Below, in pieces: positions 44,469 to 53,884 of a DNA stretch of 62,820 nt; position 1 is the first letter of the stretch, and each line of letters begins with the position of its first letter. Source of the DNA: an uncultured Polaribacter sp. GTDB lineage: Bacteria; Bacteroidota; Bacteroidia; Flavobacteriales; Flavobacteriaceae. Made by a program: the position numbers and the translations under genes. The stretch covers positions 1-62,820 of the forward strand of contig CAJQQH010000041.1 of assembly GCA_905480405.1 (NCBI GenBank), given 5' to 3'. Below the pieces are notes generated by a model, which saw only the letters and a program-made list of their open reading frames with translations, was not told the DNA's origin and ran no database searches.

Positions 44469-45626
44469 CTACAAACAAGATAAAATACAGTTGGTTAATT
44501 TTTTGAAATCTTCTTTTGTATTGTACAAATGACAAGAGAGGCGAATATAACTTCCTCTAAAAGAAATAAAAATATTAGCTTCTTTTAGTTGGTTTTTTAG
44601 TTTTTCAATATTCATATTTTCAGGCAATTCAACGCCAAATAAATGATGAGCTCTAAGATTATCATCTTCTATAAAACAACCGTTTTCTTTTAAAGTAATA
44701 ACTGCTTCAGAAATAATTTCTTTACAATAATTTTGTATTGCTTTTGGTGTCCAAATTAAAACTTGATTTAAAGCTGCAATTTGCATTTTCATGTAAATAA
44801 AACTAGCATGTTCACCAGTAGAATATCTATTTGCAAGCGGTTTGTATTCTGGTTGATAAGAAGTTAATCCACTCATGTTTTCGCTATGTAAGCGATTAGA
44901 CCAATTTTCTTCTAATGGATTTCCATTGTCAAAATATTCGCCAAAATAGCCATAACCACAACCATAAGGTCCAAATAACCATTTATAACCTGCGCAAATT
45001 AAAGCATCTGGTTGTATTTCTTTCACTGAAAAAGGGATTGCTCCAACAGATTGACTTCCATCAATAATTAATAAAGCATTGTTCTCTTTTGCTTTTTTGC
45101 TAATTGCTTTTAAATCGAATAAAGTTCCATTTGCCCAATGAATATTTCCTATAGTTACAACTGCTGTTTTATCTGAAATTGAATTTAAGATTACTTCATT
45201 CCAATTGTTACCTCTATTTTCTTTAGATTTTGGCATTGAGGCTATTTTTATTGAAGCATCAAATTTAGCAGCTAATTTTTCCCACACATAATAATTGCTG
45301 GGAAACTGTTCTTCTATCAATAAAATTTCATCTCCTTTTTTTAAAGTGATGTTATTTGCTGCTGTTGCTAATCCATAAGAAGCAGACGGAATATTTGCAA
45401 TTCTATTATAATCATCTGCATCAATAAGTTTAGCAAACAATTTTTTTACTTCTTTTACGGGTTCAAAATAATGATCACCAGTAATTTTGTACGGATTACT
45501 TTTCTCTAAAACACCATCAATCCCTGCTTGTTCAATAGCTTTAAATGAAGGGGATTGACTTGCTATATTTAAATACGTTATTTCTTCAGGAATACTGAAA
45601 ATATGTTTTTGATTTTGTAGAATCAT
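44469..45626 (-). CDS. Aminotransferase class V family PLP enzyme
   Basis: PLP-dependent enzyme of 385 residues, resembling NifS/kynureninase-like class V aminotransferases. Characteristic points are the N-terminal YLNIASQSPSFKAIEQAG, IPSASYGLATAANNI (phosphate binding), IIDGSQSVGA with Asp189 contacting the PLP ring, and ICAGYKWLFGPYGCG with the Schiff-base Lys215. There is no cysteine in the position used by desulfurases, so isocysteine desulfuration is unlikely; the substrate remains open. First gene of a two-gene operon with the NUDIX enzyme. Confidence 0.9.
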   Translation of the reverse strand: MILQNQKHIFSIPEEITYLNIASQSPSFKAIEQAGIDGVLEKSNPYKITGDHYFEPVKEVKKLFAKLIDADDYNRIANIPSASYGLATAANNITLKKGDEILLIEEQFPSNYYVWEKLAAKFDASIKIASMPKSKENRGNNWNEVILNSISDKTAVVTIGNIHWANGTLFDLKAISKKAKENNALLIIDGSQSVGAIPFSVKEIQPDALICAGYKWLFGPYGCGYGYFGEYFDNGNPLEENWSNRLHSENMSGLTSYQPEYKPLANRYSTGEHASFIYMKMQIAALNQVLIWTPKAIQNYCKEIISEAVITLKENGCFIEDDNLRAHHLFGVELPENMNIEKLKNQLKEANIFISFRGSYIRLSCHLYNTKEDFKKLTNCILSCL

Positions 45627-45643
45627 ATAAAATGAGTTATAAA

Positions 45644-45671
45644 AAAAGCGAAGTAAATTTACTTCGCTTTT
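45644..45671 (-). terminator. Terminator after the M42 peptidase gene
   Basis: Perfect 28-bp palindrome: AAAAGCGAAGTAAA and TTTACTTCGCTTTT meet without spacer. On the minus strand the stem runs into seven T, just after the peptidase stop and before the aminotransferase start. Confidence 0.9.
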
Positions 45672-45679
45672 CGTGTAAT

Positions 45680-46768
45680 TTATTCAAAATAAGAAAATGT
45701 TTCTCCGTCTTTAATCTTTAAAAGAGTTTCGTAAATCATTTTAATAACATTTTCAACATCATCTCTATGCACCATTTCTACAGTTGTATGCATGTATCTT
45801 AAAGGTAAAGAAATTAAAGCAGAAGCAACGCCACCATTACTATAAGCAAAAGCATCTGTATCAGTTCCTGTTGCTCTAGAAAGTGCAGAGCGTTGAAAAG
45901 GAATTTCTTTTGCTTCTGCAGTTTCGGTAATTAAATCTCTTAATTTTTGTTGAACAGCTGGTGCATAAGCAACAACTGGTCCTTTACCAATTTCTAATAA
46001 ACCAGCAGATTTTTTCTCGATCATTGGTGTAGTTGTATCATGAGTTACATCAGTTACAATAGCTACATTTGGTTTAATAGTTTGTGTTATCATTTCTGCC
46101 CCACGTAAACCAATTTCTTCTTGTACAGAATTTGTAATGTACAATCCAAAAGGTAATTCTTTTTTGTTTTCTTTTAAAAGACGAGCAACTTCTGCAATCA
46201 TAAAACCACCCATTCTGTTGTCTAATGCTCTACAAACAAATTTATCTCCGTTTAAAATATGAAACTCATCTGGATATGTAATTACACAACCAACGTGCAC
46301 ACCTAAATCTTCAACTTCTTTTTTTGTAGCACAACCTGTATCTATAAAAATATTGTCTGGTTTAGGTGCTTCTTCATTTGCTTTATTTCTTGTATGTATT
46401 GCTGGCCAACCAAAAACACCTTTTACAATTCCGTTTTTAGTATGAATATTTACAATTTTACTAGGTGCTATTTGATGATCTGAGCCACCATTTCTAATCA
46501 CGTAAATTAATCCATTATCAGAAATATAATTTACATACCAAGAAATTTCATCTGCATGTCCTTCTATAACAACTTTGTATTTGGCATCCGGATTAATAAC
46601 TCCAACTGCTGTACCGTATGTATCGGTAATAAAAGTATCTACATAAGGCTTTAGGTAATCCATCCAAATTTTCTGACCTTCCCATTCATAACCAGTTGGT
46701 GCAGCATTGTTTAGATACTTTTCTAAAAAGGTTAATGATTCTTTATTTAATATTGATTTTTTTGCCAT
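45680..46768 (-). CDS. M42 family aminopeptidase (PepA/FrvX type)
   Basis: Dinuclear-metal aminopeptidase, 362 residues from the ATG at 46768. The frame stays open to 46945, but the added 59 residues are rich in aromatic and basic codons, unlike a protein of this family. They run through a repeat element, so I exclude them. Metal and catalytic positions are seen in EGHADEISWYV (His), ALDNRMGGFMIAEV (Asp), VQEEIGLRGA (paired Glu), VTDVTHDTT and the late YMHTTVEMVHRDD (His). TET-like oligomers of this family trim peptides in the cytosol. It is transcribed alone. Confidence 0.93.
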   Translation of the reverse strand: MAKKSILNKESLTFLEKYLNNAAPTGYEWEGQKIWMDYLKPYVDTFITDTYGTAVGVINPDAKYKVVIEGHADEISWYVNYISDNGLIYVIRNGGSDHQIAPSKIVNIHTKNGIVKGVFGWPAIHTRNKANEEAPKPDNIFIDTGCATKKEVEDLGVHVGCVITYPDEFHILNGDKFVCRALDNRMGGFMIAEVARLLKENKKELPFGLYITNSVQEEIGLRGAEMITQTIKPNVAIVTDVTHDTTTPMIEKKSAGLLEIGKGPVVAYAPAVQQKLRDLITETAEAKEIPFQRSALSRATGTDTDAFAYSNGGVASALISLPLRYMHTTVEMVHRDDVENVIKMIYETLLKIKDGETFSYFE

Positions 46769-46820
46769 TTTATATATGTATAAAGTTTTAACGTAATAAA
46801 GTTTAAAATTCAAATGTTCG

Positions 46821-46874
46821 TTCGAGTGTTTTCTTTTGATTGAAATTAAAAAGAAAAAGTGTCGAGAACATTTT
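46821..46874. repeat. Dispersed TTCGAGTG...TCGAGAA element, copy B
   Basis: Begins TTCGAGTGTTTTCTTTTGATT and ends GTGTCGAGAACATTTT, similar in length, end sequence and imperfect inverted ends to the copy at 18790-18840. It lies between the divergent M42 peptidase and ABC ATPase genes. Confidence 0.45.
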
Positions 46875-46996
46875 ATACTTCTTTTTGTAAAAATAATACC
46901 ATTTTTTATGATTCGTATTAAAATAATCACAAAAAATTGAAACAAAAGTGCTTACTTTTACACTTATCACAAAGTAACACTAAAAACCAAACCAGA

Positions 46997-47887
46997 ATGA
47001 AGTTAGTAATTAAGAATTTAACTAAGACTTATAAAAACGGAGTAAAAGCTATTGACAATTTAAGTATAGAAATTGGAACAGGAATGTTTGGTTTACTAGG
47101 TCCAAATGGTGCAGGTAAATCATCTTTAATGAGAACAATCGCAACGTTACAAAGTTCGGATTCTGGTTCTATTATGTTTGGTGATATTAATGTATTACAA
47201 GATAATATGTCTTTGCGAAAAGTATTAGGCTATTTGCCACAATCTTTTGGTGTGTATCCAAAAATGTCTGCAGAAGATTTGTTAGATTATTTTGCAACTT
47301 TAAAAGGGATTGCAAGTAAATCTGATAGAAAAGCAATTGTAAAAGAGGTGTTAGAAATTACTAATTTATATGAAGTAAGACACAAACATGTAGCGGGTTA
47401 CTCTGGAGGAATGAAACAACGTTTTGGTATTGCACAATTGCTTTTAAATAACCCCAAATTAATAATTGTAGATGAACCAACTGCTGGGTTAGATCCGGCA
47501 GAAAGACATCGTTTTTTAAATGTATTAAGAGAAGTTGGTACCAATTGTACTGTAATATTTTCAACTCATATTGTAGAAGATGTAAAGGAGCTTTGTAATG
47601 AAATGGCAATTTTAAATGGTGGTAAGATTTTAAAACATACAACACCGCAAAAAGCTACTGAGGAATTGGAAAATACAATTTGGACAAAAATTATTGAAAA
47701 AGACGACTTAGAAGAAAATATGAAGTTGTATAATGTGTTGTCTAGAAATTTTAATACAGACAATACATTAAATATTAGAGTATTTGCAGAAGAAAAACCT
47801 TCGGATGATTTTGTTGCTTCAACACCACAATTAGATGATGTATATTTTATTGCTTTAAAACAAGATGAACCAGTTTTAACAAATTAA
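46997..47887 (+). CDS. ABC transporter ATP-binding protein paired with permease-M1 fusion
   Basis: Nucleotide-binding subunit of 296 residues, starting at the ATG at 46997; upstream in-frame sequence is not family-like. Motifs are GLLGPNGAGKSSLMR (Walker A, about residues 35-49), YSGGMKQRFGIAQLLL (signature), LIIVDEPTAGLDPAERHRF (Walker B) and FSTHIVEDV (His switch). The carboxy-terminal end is an accessory domain. It stands before the ABC permease/aminopeptidase fusion and is the obvious ATPase partner for it. Confidence 0.93.
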   Translation: MKLVIKNLTKTYKNGVKAIDNLSIEIGTGMFGLLGPNGAGKSSLMRTIATLQSSDSGSIMFGDINVLQDNMSLRKVLGYLPQSFGVYPKMSAEDLLDYFATLKGIASKSDRKAIVKEVLEITNLYEVRHKHVAGYSGGMKQRFGIAQLLLNNPKLIIVDEPTAGLDPAERHRFLNVLREVGTNCTVIFSTHIVEDVKELCNEMAILNGGKILKHTTPQKATEELENTIWTKIIEKDDLEENMKLYNVLSRNFNTDNTLNIRVFAEEKPSDDFVASTPQLDDVYFIALKQDEPVLTN

Positions 47888-47909
47888 GAGTTTTTAATTA
47901 TGAGTTTTA

Positions 47910-47936
47910 AGTTAAAATTTATTACAAATTTTAACT
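47910..47936. repeat. Perfect inverted repeat between ATPase and permease genes
   Basis: AGTTAAAATTT - ATTAC - AAATTTTAACT; an 11-bp stem with a 5-nt loop inside a 103-nt gap that also contains ACTTAAAAC twice and its complement. No T tract follows, so it could be an mRNA processing or stability hairpin. Confidence 0.5.
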
Positions 47937-47990
47937 ATAAAGTTCAAACAAACTAATTACTTAAAACTAAACACTTAAAACTTTTTTATT

Positions 47991-50900
47991 ATGTTTTTAA
48001 CTATTTTTAAACAAGAATTAAAATACTGGTTTAACAAGCCTGTTTTCTATATTTATATTTCAATATTTTTAATAATTTCATTCTTTTTATCTGCAACTTC
48101 TGCTGGTGTTTGGGACGGAATTACAGGAACAACGGGTTCGTCTAGAATTGTAAATTCGCCAATTGGTGTTACAGGTATTTTTAATGCGTTTACTATTTTA
48201 ATTTTCTTTTTATTTCCATCAATTATTGGTGTTTCTATTTATAGGGATTTTAAAAGTGAAATGCACTCTATTCTGTTTTCCTATCCTTTTACAAAAGCCA
48301 ATTATTTATTTGCAAAGTTTTTTAGCGGAATTGTAGTGGTTTCTGCTATTGTATTGGTTGTTGCTTTGGGTATGGTTATCGGATTTCGTTTTCCAGGAAC
48401 CAATTCTGATATTGTTGGCGATTTTAATATAATGACGTATCTAACAACCTATTTGGTCTATATTCTACCAAATATATTGTTTTTTGGTGCTGTTGTTTTT
48501 GCTATAGTTACATTTTCTAGAAGTGTTGCTGCAGGTTTTATAACAGTCATTATTTTAATGTTTGTACAAGGAGCAATTTCAAGTATTTTATCGGAACCCG
48601 AACAGGCAACATTATTAGCTCTTTTAGACCCTTTTGGTGCTTCTGCTTCTTCTTATTATACAAAATATTGGACGGTTTCGGAACAAAACGAAATGCAAAT
48701 TCCAATAGGAGAATTGGTAATTTATAATCGTTTATTGTGGTTGGTAATTTCTTCTTTAGTATTTGGTCTGGTATATAAGTACTTTAAATTTAGTCAGAAT
48801 GCAGTTACGCTTTCTTTTAGAAAAGCAAAATCTGAAAGAGTTACAAAATCAAATTTTAGCGGAATTACAAGAATAGCTTTACCAAAAGTAGCGCACGATT
48901 ATTCTTTTATCCAGAATTTAAAAGTGATGTGGAAATTGTCTAACATCGATTTTAAATACATTTTTAAAAGTTTACCATTTATTTGTATTCTTATAGTTGG
49001 TCTCTTAATGTTGTTTGGAACCTTATTTATTTCTAGTGAAATATTTGGAACAGATACATTACCAGTAACTTGGCAAATGTTAGGAGGTGGAAATATATTT
49101 AGCTTGTTTGTTATTAATATTTGTACTTTTTTATATTCAGGTATGTTGGTACAAAGAGCTAGAACTGCAAGAATTAGTCATTTAGTAGATAGTACACCAA
49201 TTCCAAACTGGACTTTATTATTCTCTAAATTGATAGCTATTTTAAAAATGCAATTGGTTTTATTGGCAGTAATTATGGTTTCTGGTATGTTGTTTCAAGC
49301 ATATCAAGGATATTATAATTTCGAAATTGGCCATTATATAAATGAGTTGTTTGGTTTAAAGTTTTTAAACTATGTAGTTTGGGCTTTCTTAGCCATTTTT
49401 GTACAAACGTTATTTAAAAATCAATATTTAGGTTTATTGGTTTTATTAATCGTTGCTATCGGAATTCCGTTTTTAGATTTAATAGGAATCGAATTAGCAA
49501 TCTTTAAATACAACGAAGGACCAGGTTTTAGTTATTCTGATATGAATGGTTATGGCTCTGCATTATCTAGATATTTATGGTACAAATTATATTGGATTTT
49601 AGGTGGAACATTATTGTTAATTGCAAGTGTTTTATTTTGGGTTAGAGGTTTACCAAGTTCTTTTTCTGAAAGAGTAGAAACAGCTAAAGCAAGGTTTAAA
49701 ACACCTCAAAAGATTAGTTTAGTAGTTGTTTTGTTCGCTTTTTTAACTTTAGGAGCTACTATTTATCAAGAAACGAAATCTGATGAAGAGAATACAGCTT
49801 CTAAACAAGCTGAGTTAAATGCTGTTAAATGGGAAAAGAATTATAAAAAATACGAAGCTTATAAACAACCAAGAATTGTAGCTGTAAATGCTAATGTAGA
49901 TATTTATCCGAAGAAAAGAACGTACAAAGCCAGTGCTGTTTTTACAATGATAAATAAAACTAATATGGCAATTGATAGTGTTTTCTTAAATCATAATTCT
50001 TTAGAAAATAGATTTGAATTTAATAAACCAAATAATTTGGTTTTAGAAGACACCGTTTTTAATTTTGATATTTATAAGTTCGATAAAAAAATACAACCTG
50101 GAGATTCTTTACAACTTACAGTTCATGTAAAAAGTGATGAAAATACGATGTTTCAGAGAAAATCGCCAGTTTTAGAAAACGGAACATTTTTAAATAACTT
50201 CTCTATGTTTCCTACCTTAGGCTATTCTTCTGGAGGAGAACTTACAGACAATAAAATAAGAGAAAAGTACGATTTACCACCTAATAATTTACAAGCACAA
50301 CCAACCGATTCTACAGCTTTAGGAAATACATATATATCTAAAGATTCTGATTGGATAGATTTTGAAGCAACTGTTTCTACTTCTGAAGATCAAATTGCAA
50401 TTGCACCAGGTTATTTGCAAAAAGAGTGGAAAGAAGAAGGCCGTAAATTTTTCCATTATAAAATGGATAGTAAAATGTTGAATTTTTATGCATTTAATTC
50501 AGCCAGATATCAAGTTAAAAAAGAAATGTGGAAAGGCATTAGTTTAGAAATTTACTATCATCAACCACATGGTTATAATATTGATAGAATGATGAAAGGA
50601 ATGAAAGCTTCGGTTACTTATAATGAGAAAAATTTTAGTACTTATCAGCATAAACAATTAAGAATATTAGAGTTTCCGAGAACACAAGGTACCTTTGCTC
50701 AATCTTTTGCAAATACAATTCCGTTTTCTGAAGGTTTTGGTTTTATTGCAGCAGTAGATGATGAAAATGATGATGGAGTAGATTATCCTTTTGCTGTAAC
50801 GGTTCATGAAGTAGCACATCAATGGTGGGCGCATCAAGTAATTGGTGCAGATGTTTTAGGAGCAACTATGTTATCAGAAAGTTTGTCTGAATATGTTTCT

Positions 50901-51647
50901 TTAAAAGTGTTAGAACATCAAAACGGAAAACCAAAAATGCGTACCTTTCTTAAAGAAGCTTTAGATGGATATTTAATGCAAAGAACTTTAGAAACAAAAA
51001 GAGAGAAACCATTAATGTATAATGACGGTCAAGGTTATATTCGTTATCAAAAAGGATCTTTGGTTTTTTACGCTTTAAGTGATTATATTGGAGAAGATAA
51101 ATTAAACGGAGCCTTAAAAAAGTATGTAGAAAAAGTAAAATTTCAAGAGGCACCATATACAACTTCTGTAGAAATGGTTAATTATATTAAAAAAGTTACA
51201 CCGGATTCTTTACAATATGTAATTAAAGATATGTTTGAAACAATTACACTGTATAAAAATAGAATTGTAGAAGCAAAATCTATAGAGTTAGCAGATGGAA
51301 AATATCAAGTAGACATTGAGTTCGAGGTTTCTAAATATAGAAATGATGAAAAGGGAAAGAAGTTTTATGGCGAAAAAGTAGGTGATACTTTAAGTTATAA
51401 AACCGAGAAAATGAGTAAGCCAATTTTATCTGTACCATTAGAAGATTATATAGACATTGGTATTTTTACAGAAGAAGAAATTGATGGAAAGACCAAAGAA
51501 AAAGAGCTGTATTTACAAAAACATAAGATTACACAAATCAATAATAAAATAACAATTATTGTTGATAAAAAGCCAATTGAAGTTGGTGTAGATCCTTATA
51601 ATAAGTTAATTGACACTCAGTCTGAAGACAATAGAAGAAGGTTGTAA
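47991..51647 (+). CDS. ABC-2 type permease fused to M1 family aminopeptidase
   Basis: A giant 1218-residue protein. Residues about 1-590 contain at least 12 hydrophobic segments arranged as two ABC-2-like permease blocks (HSILFSYPFTKANYLFAK around residues 90-110 and the repeated block starting near 320). The remaining part, about 600-1218, is extracytoplasmic and carries an M1 peptidase domain. The zinc motif HEVAHQWW has His939, Glu940 and His943, and a downstream Glu about 19 residues later in SESLSEYVS is the third ligand. The upstream ATPase completes the transporter. I infer coupled peptide trimming and transport or membrane handling; the substrate is unknown. Confidence 0.9.
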   Translation: MFLTIFKQELKYWFNKPVFYIYISIFLIISFFLSATSAGVWDGITGTTGSSRIVNSPIGVTGIFNAFTILIFFLFPSIIGVSIYRDFKSEMHSILFSYPFTKANYLFAKFFSGIVVVSAIVLVVALGMVIGFRFPGTNSDIVGDFNIMTYLTTYLVYILPNILFFGAVVFAIVTFSRSVAAGFITVIILMFVQGAISSILSEPEQATLLALLDPFGASASSYYTKYWTVSEQNEMQIPIGELVIYNRLLWLVISSLVFGLVYKYFKFSQNAVTLSFRKAKSERVTKSNFSGITRIALPKVAHDYSFIQNLKVMWKLSNIDFKYIFKSLPFICILIVGLLMLFGTLFISSEIFGTDTLPVTWQMLGGGNIFSLFVINICTFLYSGMLVQRARTARISHLVDSTPIPNWTLLFSKLIAILKMQLVLLAVIMVSGMLFQAYQGYYNFEIGHYINELFGLKFLNYVVWAFLAIFVQTLFKNQYLGLLVLLIVAIGIPFLDLIGIELAIFKYNEGPGFSYSDMNGYGSALSRYLWYKLYWILGGTLLLIASVLFWVRGLPSSFSERVETAKARFKTPQKISLVVVLFAFLTLGATIYQETKSDEENTASKQAELNAVKWEKNYKKYEAYKQPRIVAVNANVDIYPKKRTYKASAVFTMINKTNMAIDSVFLNHNSLENRFEFNKPNNLVLEDTVFNFDIYKFDKKIQPGDSLQLTVHVKSDENTMFQRKSPVLENGTFLNNFSMFPTLGYSSGGELTDNKIREKYDLPPNNLQAQPTDSTALGNTYISKDSDWIDFEATVSTSEDQIAIAPGYLQKEWKEEGRKFFHYKMDSKMLNFYAFNSARYQVKKEMWKGISLEIYYHQPHGYNIDRMMKGMKASVTYNEKNFSTYQHKQLRILEFPRTQGTFAQSFANTIPFSEGFGFIAAVDDENDDGVDYPFAVTVHEVAHQWWAHQVIGADVLGATMLSESLSEYVSLKVLEHQNGKPKMRTFLKEALDGYLMQRTLETKREKPLMYNDGQGYIRYQKGSLVFYALSDYIGEDKLNGALKKYVEKVKFQEAPYTTSVEMVNYIKKVTPDSLQYVIKDMFETITLYKNRIVEAKSIELADGKYQVDIEFEVSKYRNDEKGKKFYGEKVGDTLSYKTEKMSKPILSVPLEDYIDIGIFTEEEIDGKTKEKELYLQKHKITQINNKITIIVDKKPIEVGVDPYNKLIDTQSEDNRRRL

Positions 51648-51648
51648 T

Positions 51649-52314
51649 ATGATTGTAAAACAAAAAAGCATAACAATTGCTTCTCTTGCTTTTTTAGCAA
51701 TTGTTATGCTACATATAATAGGTCTTTTATTTAATGCAAAATTAGCATTTATAAGTAAACCTTTGTTAATTACATTGTTAGTAATTGTGTATTTAGTATC
51801 TGTTAAAAAAGCTAATTTTTGGTTTGTTTCTGCGTTATTTTTCTCTTTTTGGGGCGATGTTTTACTACTTTTTAAAGAACAATTTTTTGTGTTTGGTTTG
51901 GCTTCTTTTTTACTGGCACATGTTCTGTATATAAAAATTACAGTTGCTTTTTTTAAGAAAATTAGTTTACAAAAAATTGCGCTAGCATGTTTGCCATTTG
52001 CGGTGTTCTTATTTTCATTTTTAAACTTGATTAAAGATAATTTAGGTGAATTTAAAATACCTGTATTTGTTTACGGAACTGTAATATCAATTTTTGGTGT
52101 TGTTTCTTTGTTAAACTATATGCAAGAAAAAAGCACCCCAAATTCATGGCTTTTATTAGGAACAATCCTTTTTATAACTTCTGATAGTTTAATTGCAATC
52201 AACAAGTTTTATAGCCCGAAAGAATATTATCAAATATGTATTATGTTAACTTATATTGTAGCACAATATTTAATTTGTAAAGCAATGATTTCTAAAGCTT
52301 GTCTCCAAGAATAG
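51649..52314 (+). CDS. Lysoplasmalogenase (YhhN/TMEM86 family)
   Basis: An integral membrane protein of 221 residues (ATG at 51649) with about eight helices. YhhN/TMEM86 enzymes hydrolyse the vinyl-ether bond of lysoplasmalogens. Visible markers are the KPLLITLLVIVYLV segment, FFSFWGDVLLLF (about residues 61-72, with a conserved Asp), SFLLAHVLYI and late ITSDSLIAINKF, which holds a second conserved Asp. It directly follows the permease-M1 fusion with 1 nt spacing and overlaps the convergent DoxX gene by 23 nt. Confidence 0.87.
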   Translation: MIVKQKSITIASLAFLAIVMLHIIGLLFNAKLAFISKPLLITLLVIVYLVSVKKANFWFVSALFFSFWGDVLLLFKEQFFVFGLASFLLAHVLYIKITVAFFKKISLQKIALACLPFAVFLFSFLNLIKDNLGEFKIPVFVYGTVISIFGVVSLLNYMQEKSTPNSWLLLGTILFITSDSLIAINKFYSPKEYYQICIMLTYIVAQYLICKAMISKACLQE

Positions 52315-52681
52315 GAATGTTTTTTCTTTCTTTAAAAAGAACGATTAAACCAATAGCAAGTATTAAAAAAGCACTTCCAAAAAGTAGTCCACCATCATTA
52401 TTATGTTCAATACCTAGTTTTGTTATATGAGAAAATACAGCGCCACTCATTAACCCTGTAACCATTAAAGCTCCTAACCAAATTGCTCTTGGTAAGAATA
52501 ATAATAAAGAAGCAATCAATTCTAAAATACCTGTTCCAATTCTCATATAAGCTTCATTTTTTCCTGCTAGCTTTGTAAAAAGTTCTACACTTTCTGTAGC
52601 ACCAGAAAATTTATAGAACAATGTTTGTAGTAAAATTACAGCAGCAATTATTTTTAAAATAAGAGTAATTTTTTTTTTCAT
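52292..52681 (-). CDS. DoxX family membrane protein
   Basis: Small 129-residue, four-helix membrane protein. The family pattern is LQTLFYKFSGATESVELFTKLA near residues 18-40, GTGILELIASLLLFLPRAIWLGALMVTGLMSGAVFSH and a C-terminal helix LFGSAFLILAIGLIVLF. DoxX members are linked to quinone chemistry and oxidative-stress complexes in some bacteria, but the role is not defined here. It converges on and overlaps the lysoplasmalogenase gene. Confidence 0.88.
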   Translation of the reverse strand: MKKKITLILKIIAAVILLQTLFYKFSGATESVELFTKLAGKNEAYMRIGTGILELIASLLLFLPRAIWLGALMVTGLMSGAVFSHITKLGIEHNNDGGLLFGSAFLILAIGLIVLFKERKNIPILGDKL

Positions 52682-52742
52682 GTTATTTGATTTTTCTTTT
52701 AGACGAATTATTTTATAAGTGCTTACAAAAACAATAAAACGA

Positions 52743-52750
52743 TATATTTG
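52743..52750 (+). promoter_or_regulatory. -7 element of the phytase-like lipoprotein gene
   Basis: TATATTTG, exact TAnnTTTG match 18 nt upstream of the ATG at 52769. Confidence 0.55.
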
Positions 52751-52768
52751 TTGTAAAATAATTTATTG

Positions 52769-53854
52769 ATGAAAAATTTATATTTTCTTTTATTCGTTGG
52801 AGTTTTGTTTTTGTCTTGTAAGCATAAAAATCATACGCAATTAAACTTTTTAGATGAATATGTTTTAAAAGATTCAATTGAGTTTAAGAATGCGATTATT
52901 GGAGGTTTATCTGGTATAGATTATGCGAATAACCAATACTATTTTGTGGTAGACGATGCTAGAAATCCAAGAATTTTAACCGCAGATATTAAAATTGAAG
53001 CATATGAAATAACATCTATAGATTTTAATAATGTTATTTTTTTAAAGGATTCTACAACTACTTTTTATAAAGAAAATGCTTTAGACTTAGAATCTATTTT
53101 TTTTGATGAAAAGACCAAAGAAATTAATTTAGTAAGTGAAGGATCTGTAAGAAAGGGAAAAAAACCAAGAGTATTTAAGGTTGACGAAAATGGCGATTTT
53201 ATTATAAACTTTCAACTGCCTAAAAGTTTATCAAATATAGAAAATATAAAACACAACGCTGCTTTTGAGGCTTCTTCAAAAAGTATAGATAAAAAAGGAT
53301 TTTGGACAGCTTTTGAAGCTCCGTTAAAATCAGATGGAGAAGATCCAACGTTTATAAAAAAATCATCACCAATTAGAATTACCTATTTTGATAACGATTC
53401 TAAAAAAGCAACTAAACAATTTGCATATCAATTAGAACATATAACTAAACCGGCAAAAGGAGACATTAATTTAAATGGTGTAACTGCAATTTTAGAGTAT
53501 AAAGAAAATCATTTTTTTGTAGTAGAAAGAACCTATCAAAACGGTTATGGAGCTTATGGAAATATTGTTAGAATTTTTGAAGCTACTGTAGAAAAGGAGT
53601 CTACAAATGTTATAGAAATAGATGCTTTAAAAAAGACGAAGTTTATCCCTCTTAAAAAAAGATTGTTATTAAATTTTTATGATATAAAGGATAAGTTAAC
53701 AGAAGAGATTGTAGATAATATAGAAGGAATTACTTTTGGACCCAAATTGCCAAATGGAAACCAATCTTTACTCTTAGTTACAGATGATAATTTTCAAATT
53801 TATGGAAAACAATTAAATCAATTTATTTTGTTAGAGATACAACTAAATAAATAA
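52769..53854 (+). CDS. Esterase-like/phytase-like beta-propeller lipoprotein
   Basis: A 361-residue lipoprotein starting at the ATG at 52769 (a TTG lies one codon earlier). The signal ends FLSC with Cys17. The body belongs to the esterase-like activity of phytase family: GGLSGIDYANNQYYFVVDDARNPRILTADI, ALDLESIFFDEKTKEINLVSEGS, GFWTAFEAPLKSDGED and DNIEGITFGPKLPNGNQSLLLVTDDNF. This repeat pattern forms a beta propeller. Members are surface or periplasmic; the real substrate is seldom known. Confidence 0.88.
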   Translation: MKNLYFLLFVGVLFLSCKHKNHTQLNFLDEYVLKDSIEFKNAIIGGLSGIDYANNQYYFVVDDARNPRILTADIKIEAYEITSIDFNNVIFLKDSTTTFYKENALDLESIFFDEKTKEINLVSEGSVRKGKKPRVFKVDENGDFIINFQLPKSLSNIENIKHNAAFEASSKSIDKKGFWTAFEAPLKSDGEDPTFIKKSSPIRITYFDNDSKKATKQFAYQLEHITKPAKGDINLNGVTAILEYKENHFFVVERTYQNGYGAYGNIVRIFEATVEKESTNVIEIDALKKTKFIPLKKRLLLNFYDIKDKLTEEIVDNIEGITFGPKLPNGNQSLLLVTDDNFQIYGKQLNQFILLEIQLNK

Positions 53855-53884
53855 TAGTATTTTTACAAACCAAAAAGCTACAAC

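Noticed and set aside
45680-46945. 59-residue N-terminal extension of the M42 peptidase up to 46945
   Set aside because: The extra residues are not like the family, run through the dispersed repeat element, and a perfect family N-terminus begins at the ATG at 46768.
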